A stretch of DNA of 64,000 nucleotides, taken from assembly GCF_031755915.1 (NCBI RefSeq), contig NC_083390.1:12555001-12619000 (forward strand), read 5' to 3'. The notes below the pieces were generated by a model. It worked only from the letters and a program-made list of their open reading frames with translations. It ran no database searches and was not told the origin of the DNA. The stretch comes from Ziziphus jujuba. Lineage: Eukaryota; Streptophyta; Magnoliopsida; Rosales; Rhamnaceae. Every line of letters starts with the position of its first letter. Within the stretch, counting starts at the first letter, position 1. A program made the position numbers and the translations under genes. Positions 35,781 through 47,157 of the stretch are shown piece by piece.

Positions 35781-37519
35781 TGATGTGTAAAATCAACTCG
35801 CAAGTGCACGAATCGTTTTCAAGTAATAAAGTGGAAAAATAGGGTTGTCGCACCCAAGGGATTAAGTATTAAGTACCAAAGATAATTAGGCTTTGATAAT
35901 ATTTGAACTAAAATTTAAGATGGCAATTGAAAACTAAATAAACTAAATTAAACAAAAGCAATCAATTAAAATTAGATCAATTTCAAGTAAGAGAGAGAAT
36001 TGAATAATTATAATACTAGGGCATTTGATTTCACCACTAACTATTCCAATTTAATTACTTAAATATGTGAATTTAATTAACTAGTAATTTTGGTAACCAC
36101 ATTTAATCACAAAATTAATCAAAAGTAGTTTCCACTCACAATTGATAATATTCACATAACCTAATTTATTCCTTCCAGCCTATAAATTAAATCATGCAAA
36201 TTCATCAAGCATAGATTAAGCAAATAATATGGCATAAGACATAACTATTTTCCAATCAATTATGCATTCATGTAAATCATTGGAGATCCATAATATTATC
36301 CTTTTCCAAGCTCAAATATTATTAAAATCATTCATTCCTTCCGGCCTATGAAAGCATTAAGTATACTAATGATTTATTAACAAAACATATTACTAATTAA
36401 ATAAAACTCAACATATATTAAAATAATTAAACCTTCATAGTTAGGGCTACATCATAGCCCTAGCTATGAAAATTAGTTCAAGGTAAAAATAATTTCAACA
36501 TCCATAATTATTAAAAATAATAAGATTACAATTAAAGAAAAAGGAAAAGAGAATAAAAACTATTGAAGAAATTCTACTCCAATAGCTCTCAAAGTCGTAG
36601 CCTTCTTCTCCAAGCAAGCCCACGTCTCTCTGCCTCCTCCAAGCTCTCCAATTGATCTTCTAAAACTCTAAAACTTTAAAACCCTAGAACCCTTAAGAGA
36701 ATCTTAGAAACTCCCAAAATTTGGTTTATTTCTATTTAAGGTTCCTAAAAGCTCTTAAATAACTCTCTAAACTTGTATATCTTCCTTCAATGTGGTGGGG
36801 CTATATATATAGGACCTTGGGAATCTTTTTCTCTCTTTATTTTCAATGTGGGAGTATTGGAAGATACCTTTTTTAGGCCATGAAAGGGGTTGGACGAATT
36901 TCATGTGTAAAAAGGAAACTGGATATTACTTGCACTCTATTACTTTCCTTTTATCTAATTCCTGCTAAAAAAATAGTTAATTAGTCTAATTTACTCTTAA
37001 TGAAGCATGTGACATGACATGTGCCTCATTAATGATAAATTAACCAATTATTACCACTTGTTTTTATCTTGGCCCTCAAATTGCCTTGATTCCCTCTTTT
37101 GATCAATGGTGGAGATTTAACTAAAATATTATTTTTTATAAATTCTAAACTTTAAATGATGATAACTCTTTGCTCGCACCTCGAAATCCAAAAATAACGA
37201 GACATTTGAAATCCTCAGATTGTGATGATTCATATGACATCCACTTCCATCATGAAATTCCCGATAGAATCTTTATGGAATCTTCAAGGTATCTTTTTGG
37301 AATCTTTTTAATGCTTAGTCCGTTCGAGCTCAAATCTTGCTTTCCACCATAATTCGACCCAAGGAATCCATTTTTATGGTTGTTTTCTTAAAATTCTTCC
37401 TATTTTACGTAGATTAAGAAAAATACATAATTAAGTATCTTTCCATAACAAATTAACACAAACTAACAAATATTAAGCTATAAATATGGCATAAAATCAT
37501 CAATATTTTAGACCTAATA
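35781..37519 (-). repeat. Athila-C 5' LTR
   Basis: TGATGTGTAA to CCTAATA on the window strand, 1739 bp; the element's first dinucleotide is mutated from TG to TA. The palindrome lies at 36987-37042. Confidence 0.92.
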
Positions 37520-39581
37520 ATGCATATAACAAATACTTCCAAAGAATTTTAAGTGAGAAATTAAAGGTTTAAAACCATACCACAATTCATTTAGAGTTTT
37601 AGACTCAATTGCCTTACTTGGAAGTCGGTTTAGAAGGTATACGCTTGTATTGGCAGCTTTGGCCCAAATTTCTTTGGCAAGCACTTCTCAAATAGTAAGC
37701 ATCTTAACATCTCCATGATGCTTCTAGTCTTCCTTTCACTCACTCTATTTTGTTGTGGTGTGTATGGAGTAGTGAGTTGATGTATGATGCCATTTGTCTT
37801 GCAAATATCTTGGAAAGCTTTGGATACGTACTCTCCACCATTGTCGGTTCGAATCACCTTAATAGTTGGTTGTGCTTGGTTTTTTTCAAGTGTTTTGAAC
37901 TCTTCAAATGTAGCTACTGCTTCTGATTTTTGTTTGAGGAAATATATCCATCATTTTCTTGAATAATCATCAATAAAGATGATAAAATGCTTCCTCCCGG
38001 CATGAGTTGGTTTATTCATTGGTCCACACAAATCCGAATGCACCATTTGTAACTTTTCCTTTGCTTTGCCGAGTGTTGTCAAAGGAAATGGTTGTCTTTT
38101 GATTTTTCCAAGTTGACATGTTTAGCAAACAGCTTCATCTTCATGGATTTGTGGTAAATTCTCAACAATTTGTTGAGTATGCATTTGCTTCATGGTGGCA
38201 TAGTTGTAATGGTTGAGCCTTATATGCCCATAGTCTTGAATCTTCTTGGACTTTGGTATTCATAGTCATTTGATTTTGTTGAATAAAATCAATTACAAGG
38301 CTATTATTCTTCATATGGACAGCTAATACAATTTTATCATCCTTAGATATTTCTCAACTTGCATCTAAGAACTTCAAACTGTATCCTTTCTTCATAAGTT
38401 GTGGCACACTTGGTACATATAAAACATTGGTTATTTAAATTGTACCTTTTAGTGTTTTAATGACCAAATCTCCTTTTCCTTGTGCTTCCATGATTTGTCC
38501 ATTTGCTATCCTGATTTTTGTTGTGATTCTTAAGTTAAAATTAATAAACAAATCACGGTTGTTGCACATATGATTTGTCCACCCCCTGTCCAAAATCCAT
38601 TGGTGTTTGGTTATGGTTGCAAGATTGCTAGTTGCTGTGAACGTATGCTCATGCTCTCCATTTGATTATTCAAGTTCATGAGCTTGTCTTGCCTCTTGCC
38701 TTTCGTTTCTTTGCCTACAAACTCTTTCCATGTGACCAAATTGCTTGCAAATCTTGCATTGAGCATTCCAGTCTCCAGCAGCATATCTTGGCCATGTGTC
38801 CTTGCTTCTTGCATATTATGCAAGGACCATAGGTCATCTTGTTTCCTGTTTGGTTGGTGGTCTCCTTGCCTCTATTTTGCCTTTGAAAAGGCATTGGTTG
38901 CTAAATTGATTTGCCTTTGTTATTTACTGCAAGGGCTGCTTCACTTGAGCTTGATTCACCTTGTAGCCGAAGACTCCTCCTTTGTTCTGTGGCTTGCAAG
39001 GCATTGATCAATTTAGCAACTGTGAGTTGTGTAAGGTCTCTTGTTTCCTCCAAAGTTGAGATCTTTGCTTCATATTTCTCTAGAACACATATAAGGATCT
39101 TTTCAACAATCCTTTGGTCTGGAAAGGATTCACCATGCAACCAGATTTGGTTAACAATCTTCATAAGTTTGTTGGAAAATTCCTTCACGGTTTCAAGCTC
39201 CAACATCTTCAAATTTTCAAATTCTCTTCTAAGGTTGAGCAGCTGCATTTTTTTTGATCTTGTACTTCCTTGGAACTCTTCTTGAAGCTCTTCCCAAGCT
39301 TGTCTAGGTGTTGTACAAGTCAGAATTCTAGTGAAGATGTCATTGGTCACAGCAGCTTGCATTGCTGTGAGAGTCTTAAAAAGTCTTGTATTTTCTTCAT
39401 GATGAAGTTTGATTTGATTCACAGTAGCACCTGCTCTTAATGGTTCTATCTCGTAATCAACCTCAACAAGCTCCCAAAGGTCATAAGCTTAAAGATAGGC
39501 TTTCTTTTCGATTGCCCAAATAGGATAGTTTTGGCCATCAAAGATAGGAGATGAAGGTGTTGAAAAGTGCGAGGATGCCAT
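37520..39581 (-). pseudogene. Copia gag, protease and integrase (broken)
   Basis: gag starts at ATG 39581 (MASSHFSTPSSP), has a stop at about 39490 after KKAYL, then is open from 39422 to 38901 with the copia gag domain (AWEELQEEFQG, LLNLRREFENLKM). A zinc knuckle region follows near 38760-38830. The protease site reads H-Q-W-I-L-D-R-G-W near 38600, so the D-S-G catalytic motif is lost. Integrase pieces include RTDNGGEY near 37850 and TPQQN near 37750, with several frame breaks. The last codons (FGSICYMH) are cut by Athila-C at 37520. Confidence 0.85.
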
Positions 39582-39640
39582 TAAAGCCGATTTATGTTTT
39601 GTGAGTTTTCAATCGGTTTTTGAACAAGGATTTATAAAAA

Positions 39641-39656
39641 CAAGTCTTTGATACCA
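39641..39656 (-). other. Copia primer-binding site
   Basis: On the - strand TGGTATCAAAGACTTG, three bases inside the 5' LTR end: the initiator-tRNA-Met type used by most plant copia elements. Confidence 0.8.
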
Positions 39657-39659
39657 ATT

Positions 39660-40411
39660 TGAAAGGATTAGGGAAAGGTTAATCTAAAGAGATCAAGGTT
39701 TTTCAAAGCTTGGAATTGATTTGGAATCTAGATGTATTCAGCTTATTTGAATAAGTTGCTGGAAAAATTTTCCACTTTTGGCTGGTTTGTGTTTCTCTTG
39801 GTTTTAAAATGGAAACTAAGGTATTTTCTCCAAAATTCAATACAATTTATTCATTGAGATGTAATACATACTTATAATATACAAAATAGGTGTGAAAGCA
39901 CACCATGGCCAGTTTTAGCAACAATACAAAACAAGTCCTTCATGGTGAAGCAAATCACATGTGCACGGTAACTTTCACCATCCTTATTAAGTTGTTGACA
40001 AGTGTTGGTGCCTCATTAGGTGCTTCATGTTGAAGTAGTCCTCATGCATGATGACACATGTCCTTCCATGCATTGGATGAGAGAAAGGCCGAATGATGAA
40101 GCTCTATGTCACCAAGTAGCTTCTATGATATGATCCTTGTCACCAATGTGCTTTTCGTGTTATCGAGGTGCTTAGTTTTCTTAAACCTTGATTTGGTTGA
40201 TACACTTTAAATAACACATTTTGGTGTCTTTGTGCACCAACTCATCTAGCCTAGATTACACAAAATTGCTAGAACAAAATACAAGCAAAAATACAAAGCA
40301 ACTTAGGTTATGACTTCTTGGCCAAGGCATTTTAGCTTGGTCTTGGGTTTGCCTTGCTTGATCTCAGGTTTGCATAGTTCATTGCTAACAATTGCCATGA
40401 TTCTCTAATCA
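39660..40411 (-). repeat. Copia 5' LTR
   Basis: TGAAAGGATTAGGG to CTCTAATCA on the window strand, about 752 bp, similar to 9231-9979 with scattered differences that indicate an older insertion than the Athila elements. Confidence 0.88.
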
Positions 40412-41765
40412 AGTAGTGATGGAAATTTCAATATAGAAAAGCAAAATCCTATACTCAAAAGCTACATATAAAATTTGACCTCTACTCTTAGATACCCATT
40501 CAAAATTTCTTCAGATTTCTTAAAAATTCCAAGGAAGAGAGCTTAGAACTGAATTTTAAGGTCACCCAAATGCTTCTTTTCTGCACTTTTGATGTAGTTC
40601 TTCAAGTCTTGAAAATAAGATTTCCTTCTTAATTGGCAATCTAAAATGCAAGGGATTGATCCCTCTCGGTCTATGTTGTTTGTCCATCACAATACTCTTC
40701 GTTCCAAGCTTTAAACATCTCTCATATGCTTCCACAATTAAAAATAATCTAGAAATATAGACAAATGGAGTCTCTTAGTAATTTGTTCCAGTCCTCCTCC
40801 TAGAACTTGATTCGTCAAATTCTATTTTCAAATTTTCCTACAAAAATTACTTAAATATGCAAAACCACACTTCGATGACAAGCAATAACTTCACAAAAAC
40901 TTTATTAGCTTCAGATAATTCCTAGCAATAACTTCCAACAACAATTTTCTACTCAATTTCACAGAATAAAATGAACATCTATATTGAACTTTAAAATATA
41001 AGCATAAAATACCTCCATAACAACTCACGATGTCAAAATCAACCAATAGTATCAAAATTAATACTTCAAAACACTTCAAAATGCTTTCACAAACAAAACC
41101 TAGCAACTAAAACAATTATTATTATTATACATATATAACCAAGTTATATTTATGTAACTGTTATTAATTATACATTTGTGGCCTTTATGATATATTTATG
41201 ACCAAATTACATACATGTATTCATATTATAAATAATGTGATTAATCTTTTTGTGTATTGATCACATTTCATATTGATCACTCTTTCACTTATTTAATATA
41301 CAACAAATCAAAATCAATTAGTTATTACCTTTTAAAATCACTTTCTTTGTTTTTTTATTTTTTATTTTTATTTTTTACTAATATGTACTTTTATCATTTT
41401 GTGTCAATCTTAAATTACAAATTACTTTTGAAGTCACTTTTTGTATTTAAGTTTAATTTATATTTTCTATGCTTTAATATGTTAATCACATATTATTGCA
41501 ATGAATCATTATAACTACTGTGCGTTTTTAAAGTTGTAACATGCTGAAACGGTAGTAAGTGAAACCTGTTCAAAGTCCAAACCCATTTGCTTTTTAATGG
41601 TCGAGATTCATGTGTATCCATACATATGCGCATAGTAGTAGCCCTCAAAAAAATATCAATTTTTGACAGCATTCACACATTGCATGGCAGCATTTTCTTA
41701 TACGAAATGAGGTGAAGGGATGTACACTTGTGCAATATAAATCATACGTTGTTCGTAAACGTTGA
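40412..41765. other. Spacer between the copia LTR and the OTP85-like gene
   Basis: AT-rich, no supported ORF. The part next to 41765 will include the 3' UTR and terminator of the PPR gene. Nothing else recognised. Confidence 0.5.
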
Positions 41766-43553
41766 TTACCAATAATCCCCACAAGAGCACTTTCCCTCTT
41801 TAAAATGATGGAATCGTTGAACATCTCTAAGAATTATCTGTCTGCCAGAGATCAATGATATAAATTTAGTAGCAGAATGGCAGTCTCCACATACCCGAAG
41901 ATTCTTCACTACCCGGATTGTTCTTCCAGCGGGAGTTTTCAGGAGCCCAAAAGCAATGGCCAATTTCTCACTATGATATCTAAGAGTAAGTTCTTTGTCA
42001 TCATCTTCCATATCAGCATGAGAAACTACAGAAATGTCAGGTACATACCCAGCAAGTTTTAACTTCTCAGCCAACTTATCCAATGCCTGATGCAACGCTG
42101 GTGAAACAGAAGATGCCCCATCCCCTGAAAAGAACTCATGAACTACATTGTTCACTTCTATGGAGCTACATCCAGGAATCTTTACCACTCCTTTATCTTT
42201 CATCAATTTCCTTAAGAAATCCACATCTTTCCATCTCCCAGCTCTAGCACATAAGTTTGATAAGATCACATAGTCCCCACCATGAGAGTCATCTAATTCC
42301 AATATCCGTTCCATCACCTGTTTTCCCAGTTCTACATTTCCATGGCTGTTACAAGCCGATAACAAGATTCGCCAGAGTATTGGTGTTGCCTTAACTGGCA
42401 ACTCATCTATGAACTTGTAGGCATCCCTTAAGCGTCCAGACCGGCCTAGCAAATCCACCATACATCCATAATGCTTGATCCCAGGAACAATTTTATATCT
42501 GTCAATCATGCCAGAGAAATATCTAAAACCTTCCTCCACAAATCCAGCATGACTGCAAGCATATAACAGACCCAGAAATGTAATCTCATCAGGTTTAACT
42601 CTTGCCCTCTTCATTTCTTCAAACAAAGAAATGGCCCTTGAACCATGCCCATGAGTAGCATATCCCACAATCATAGCCGACCAGGCCTGGGTATCTCTCA
42701 CAGGCATATTCTCAAACACACAAACTGCATCGTCCAGACTTCCACACTTGGAATACATATCCACAAGCGCTGTGTTCACCTTCACATATTTATCAAACCC
42801 ATTCTTCTTAACATATTCATGTATCCATCTACCCAAGTCTAATGCTCCTAGCAAAGCACACGACGAAAGAGCGCTAAGCATAGTAACATCAGTGGGCTTA
42901 ACATCACTCGTCTGCAATTCTCGAAATAAAGCCAATGCCTCATTTGGTTGGCTGCTTCGAGCGTACCCAGTAATGATGGCATTATACATGACAATACAAG
43001 GTTCCTGAATCTTATCAAAAATTCGACGCGCCGAATGGACATTATTGCATTCACTATATAAGTTGATGAGGGTTGGACATACATAAACATTCAGGCTAAG
43101 GCCGTGTTTGATGGCAAGGCAATGCAATTGTTTACCTTCTTCCATGGCTTTGGCACTAGCGCAAGCCTTGAGGAGGGATGGAAATGTGTAGTCATCCGGG
43201 AGAAGTCCAGAACATAGAATTTGAGCGAAGAGCGAAATCGCTCTAAGTGGGGTATCAGAGCGCGCGTAGCCTCGGGCCAAAGTGTTGAAGACGATAATGT
43301 CGGGTTGAGGAATTTGGTCGAACAGTTGGTGGGCATAGTCCATGGAGGCGGAGTTAAAATTGAGTATGCAGAAGTTGATGAGCTTTGTGAGGACAGAGAT
43401 GTCATATTGGAGATGAGTTTTGACGGTGAAGGCTTGGATTTGCTTGAGCTCCGAGAGAGATCTGCACTTGGGTATGAGAGAGAGGGGAGTGTTTGTATTG
43501 GTTTTGGTTTTGGGGTGAGAAAAGGGGCTTATTTGAAGAGGTGGGGCTGCCAT
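41766..43553 (-). CDS. OTP85: PPR-DYW organelle RNA-editing protein, probable OTP85 orthologue
   Basis: Single-exon gene of 595 codons, typical of this family. Order: N-terminal region rich in Ser, Pro and Thr that could be a transit peptide (about 1-30), a series of PLS-type PPR motifs (about 30-400), E/E+ region, and a complete DYW domain ending in the family's C-terminal D-Y-W. In the DYW domain the deaminase-like HxE is at H527/E529 (YHSEKLA), with C555-x2-C558 (CGDC) and H582, C589, C591. By family knowledge such proteins bind RNA one base per PPR motif and direct C-to-U editing in organelles. From memory of the Arabidopsis set, the whole-length pattern best fits At2g02980 (OTP85, editing of plastid ndhD). 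The start at 43553 gives the normal family length. No stops or frameshifts. Confidence 0.87.
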   Translation of the reverse strand: MAAPPLQISPFSHPKTKTNTNTPLSLIPKCRSLSELKQIQAFTVKTHLQYDISVLTKLINFCILNFNSASMDYAHQLFDQIPQPDIIVFNTLARGYARSDTPLRAISLFAQILCSGLLPDDYTFPSLLKACASAKAMEEGKQLHCLAIKHGLSLNVYVCPTLINLYSECNNVHSARRIFDKIQEPCIVMYNAIITGYARSSQPNEALALFRELQTSDVKPTDVTMLSALSSCALLGALDLGRWIHEYVKKNGFDKYVKVNTALVDMYSKCGSLDDAVCVFENMPVRDTQAWSAMIVGYATHGHGSRAISLFEEMKRARVKPDEITFLGLLYACSHAGFVEEGFRYFSGMIDRYKIVPGIKHYGCMVDLLGRSGRLRDAYKFIDELPVKATPILWRILLSACNSHGNVELGKQVMERILELDDSHGGDYVILSNLCARAGRWKDVDFLRKLMKDKGVVKIPGCSSIEVNNVVHEFFSGDGASSVSPALHQALDKLAEKLKLAGYVPDISVVSHADMEDDDKELTLRYHSEKLAIAFGLLKTPAGRTIRVVKNLRVCGDCHSATKFISLISGRQIILRDVQRFHHFKEGKCSCGDYW

Positions 43554-44828
43554 GCAAAGTGCTTACAGAAAAGTTTCAGACGGAGTCTCGAGAGGATGAA
43601 AGAGGGCGGATGAGGTGGGCATTTATTTATTTATTTATTATTTTTTGTCTTTTTCTAACCTTCTCAAATACCAGAAATTTTAATTTTGCCGAAAAAGCCA
43701 AAAAGGAAAATTATTTTGGCTGCCATGTTAGCGACGATGAATAATGTCTAAAACTAAAGAAAAGTTTATAATTTGAATTTTTTTATCAATTTTCTGATGA
43801 ATAATATTTTTTTTTTCAAAAGTAGTATGTTAATTTCTTTTTTAATTTAAATATTATTTTGAAAGAATTGCTTGTATTTGCAGACAGCAGATAATATATT
43901 TTACCAAGGGCACAACATATTATTCTTTTTTCTTCCTTAATTTCTTTAAAAAATGTGCTGGCATATCATTGTTCTTTGTTATGATTCCAATATGATGAGC
44001 CTTAACGAGGGTTTTATTTGAGAATTTATGCGAAGAGATGATTGAATAAATCTATTCTCCGTTTGAGAATTTAAGCATTCATAAGTATTTTTTCTTCTAA
44101 TAAGTTATTTGAACTCCAATTCCTATTTTTGATTAGGTTAAAATTTTCAAATTACTACCAACTTAATCAGCATTTTATTATAAATTAAAGAATATTATAT
44201 GATCATATATTATAATTAATATTTGAATTCAAATCTAAAATTTCAAATATAATACGGTAATTTTTATGATTTGTCATGTAATTGATATAAGAATTATTGA
44301 TTATTAAAATCAATGATTTCTAACTAGAAAATTATGGCTGCTATAAAATAGTTTAAACCATAAAATTTACAAAAATAAGGAAAGTTAAATAATATAAAAT
44401 AATTTTAAGTAATTATTAATATATTCTTTAAGAAAAGCAATTAATAATATTTTAATTAGGTTCCAACAACCTGCCTAATTTATTTATTTAATTGAAAGCT
44501 GATTAGCAAATTACATAACCGTGATGTCTTGACGTGTATGAAAGGCTGCATATGGTGTGCGTGGATCTTATTGCACGAGATGGGGTTTTAATGTAGTTGT
44601 TCCCCATCCTTTATCTACTTCTTTTTCTAGCTACAGATCAAGCTGCTTGGATATTTCAAGCATAAAAACTAATTTTCCACAGATCAATGTGTTTTCCATT
44701 ATTGGCTAAGAAAAGCTTATATTCTTCGAAAATCTTATTATAAAATTATATATACATTACAAGCTTAACGTGCGCACACTCGTCCCAATAGGGACACCAC
44801 AGCAGTCTCCCCCCCCCCCCCCCCCCCC

Positions 44829-44861
<33 letters not shown>

Positions 44862-44988
44862 TAATAAACTTTAATAAACGAATGACAACATAGCAGTGAG
44901 CAATTCTTATCAACACTTTCTGAAGGCTTCAAGTCTTGATCCGAATCATATCTATAAAAGAGCTTAAAATGTACCATAATCCTGAATT
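43554..44988. other. Spacer between the two host genes
   Basis: AT-rich. It holds the upstream region of the OTP85-like gene (right side of 43553) and the 3' UTR of the transporter gene (left of 44989). No ORF or repeat of note except the microsatellite at 44809-44862. Confidence 0.5.
44809..44862 (+). repeat. Poly-C tract joined to (CT)n microsatellite
   Basis: 21 C residues followed by about 16 CT units with one GT break, about 130 bp downstream of the transporter stop codon. Confidence 0.95.
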
Positions 44989-47103
44989 TTAGAGATGGGT
45001 TATAAGTTGTTTCAACGAAGTATAAGTACCTACTACACCGACAAAAGACCCAGCGACCAAAATCCCCAGAATTATTATCAACTGAAACCCAAAATTCCTA
45101 GCAGCTTTGTTAATCTTAAGGTAGCACAGGCAAGGTAACAACAATGACACTGTCACACTCAAAAACGCACCTATAAAGGCCATTATATACCCGAAAAATG
45201 GAACCACTAAAGCCACAAATACTGTGCTTATCACAAGTAATGTTCTAATGAGGATACTAATTAATTGGCTGTTGCGAAAAACGAAGTTATCTTCAATAGC
45301 AGAGGCAATAGGAGTAATTATAACTGCATATTTTGTGAGAGGATTTATTAATGTGGTACAAACTGCTATTTTTGTACTAATTTTCCTTAAAGGAAGGTTC
45401 AATGTCACTTGAGATTTCAAATATTCTCCGTACATCAAGTAGCCTATTATGGCCATTGATGCATAGTTGATAGTGGTTGTAATAAAGCAAACAAGTAATA
45501 CCTGCAATAAGGAAATAAAGAAAGCTGATAAGTCCAAATAATATTATCAATATAACCACTATTACTTTTTTTTTTTTTTTTTTTTGGTGAAACACTATTA
45601 CTTTTTCTTTTGCTCAAGCGAAATAAGTTGTTATCATATTGCAATCATATTTCTATACTCTATGGGTTTATGTTATCACAAAGGTATTAACCATTTCTTT
45701 AATAATTAAAAAAACAGAGAGATTCCATTTCCTTTTTATTATTTCTCATTCATGTTCTATAATATTAGTAATATAATCTAACCCCACATTCTAAAGTAGA
45801 TACTTCTTTTCATTTATTTTATTTTATTTATTTATTAATATTTATAAATGAAATGACAATATATGAATGATAAGTACAAAGGAAGAAAACAAAAAAAATT
45901 AGATAGAAGATGCTTTTAAAAAAAAAAAAAAACAAACAAATAATAAGCAGCCAAAAAAAAAAAAAAAAACAAAAAACAAAAAACAAAAAGACGAAAAAAC
46001 AATGAAAAACACTCCCAGCACAAGTTTTTTTTTTTACCTTTGGAAATTGGCTTCTATCTTTCATGGAATTGCATAATGTGGGAAAAACTGCGTGACCACA
46101 GTAACAGAAGACAAACAAGCTTATAGCTGTGGGAAGTCCTCCAAAATTTACAAGCATACCTCCTTCATGAAATCCGACATCATCAATTACACCAACCCAT
46201 AAAACACAACCCACCACAATGACCGAAGCCAGAACCCCTCCAGCCGACACATATGCCAGCAACCCCAAGCTCCTTAGCCATGTAGTTGGCAATATTATAA
46301 GGGCAGTGAGTAGAACAAAACATTGTTTACCTTTAAGTTGTAGGCCTAAGATTTTAAAACTAGTGTTTGGAAATAACTTGTCCATATTATCGCCTTCAAG
46401 TATCAGAAACTCAACCGCTACTAAAAACAGCTCCACGTACATGAACGCAGATATCAGGGTTCTTCCTTTGTGCCCAAAAGCTGCATGTCCTATGTCCGGA
46501 TAAGTTTTTATAAGGGGGCTCGTGTCCATACATCGTTGAAGAAGTAACCCTGTGTACAAACACAGCATAGCCACCATGAAAAGAAGTATTAAGCTCAGCC
46601 ACCCTCCTTTTGAAAGTGCATATGGAATTGACAGTATTCCCACACCTGAAAAAATGATTATGTACGAAATCTATAAATTATTCTCCGAACAGAAAAATAA
46701 AATTTTAAAAGCATATAGCATTGTAAGCTTATAAAATGCTTTTTGAATGATAAAATATGAAAGAGGGTTAGGAATAAAAAAAAGAAAAAAGAAAAAAGAA
46801 AAGCTACCTTTAATCAGAAAATGACTATAAAGATTGATCGATACATATGCAGTAAATTATTAGCATATATCATAAAGTTGGCGTAATTGGTACATACAAG
46901 AAAATACTTGACAGCTTCAAATTTGTTTTATTGCCAAGGATTTCCTTGTTAGAAGGCTAGTGCCTAAGAAGTGAATACCGGTGCATATTTTGCCCACAAG
47001 GAGCCAGACCTGATAATGTATTGATCCCATTGAAACAAGTTCTGACTATGGTAGTGCCTTTGCTTGGTTGCTGTGGCTGTGATATTTGATTTTGGATCTC
47101 CAT
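44989..47103 (-). CDS. AVT1-type vacuolar amino-acid transporter, three exons
   Basis: Exons 47103-47010, 46645-46038 and 45501-44989, joined by AG/GT donors and CAG acceptors, keep one frame and give 404 residues. The first codons are MEIQNQ; the ATG at 47103 is the first good start after a TATA box. Family signature of the plant AAAP/AVT1 group: CFNGINTLSGVGILSIPYAL across the first junction, then GGWLSLIL, YTGLLL-RCMD, TYPDIGHAAFG, LEGDNMDKLFP, LPTTWLRSL, FCYCGHAVFPTL, SQVTLNLP and NPLTKYA. About 10-11 membrane segments. Family members move neutral amino acids across the vacuolar membrane. Length is at the short end, with a brief N-terminus, as in the AVT1I-like subgroup. No lesions seen; the exact substrate cannot be told. 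Confidence 0.88.
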
Positions 47104-47142
47104 TTTCTTTGCTTTGAGACTTTTCTTTTGTTGCCCTCTAAT

Positions 47143-47152
47143 CTTATATAAG
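47143..47152 (-). promoter_or_regulatory. Possible TATA box of the AVT1-like gene
   Basis: CTTATATAAG lies 40-50 bases upstream of the ATG at 47103. That would leave a very short 5' UTR, so a further upstream start is possible. Confidence 0.4.
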
Positions 47153-47157
47153 GGCAC

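Larger units (their letters stand above)
26110..37519 (-). mobile_element. Athila-C: two-LTR Athila element with lesions
   Basis: 5' LTR 35781-37519, PBS 35758-35773, gag from 35194, pol to 29685, long 3' UTR 27843-29684, 3' LTR 26110-27842. Total 11.4 kb, with no env-like ORF. It lies in the copia integrase gene between the codons at 37520 and 26109. The 5-bp flanks (ATAAA at 26105-26109, ATGCA at 37520-37524) match at only three positions, so the target duplication has decayed or was imprecise. Lesions: gag frameshift near 34930, stop at 34014, a deletion of about 93 bp in RT near 31612, stop near 30858. Confidence 0.9.
9231..40411 (-). mobile_element. Ty1/copia element, split by two nested insertions
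   Basis: LTRs lie at 9231-9979 (element 3' end) and 39660-40411 (5' end), with PBS and polypurine tract in the right places. Coding order on the - strand is gag, protease, integrase (39581-37520), integrase end and RT start (26109-25372), RT end and RNase H (11123-10144): the copia order. Removing Ty3-G#2 (11124-25371) and Athila-C (26110-37519) rejoins the reading frames and leaves about 5.5 kb, a normal copia length. Stops and lost catalytic residues show it is dead. I could not find a convincing target duplication at its ends. Confidence 0.9.

Noticed and set aside
43221..43613. Open frame of 130 codons on the + strand
   Set aside because: It lies antisense to the start of the OTP85-like gene and has no family features; a shadow of the real gene.
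45828..46037. Continuation of the transporter exon 2 frame as a Phe-rich tail
   Set aside because: It reads past a clear GT donor at 46037 into a T-rich intron; splicing to 45501 restores the family sequence.
47104..47157. Upstream start for the transporter, adding 18 residues
   Set aside because: It would need a non-ATG start and would place the TATA-like motif inside the coding sequence.
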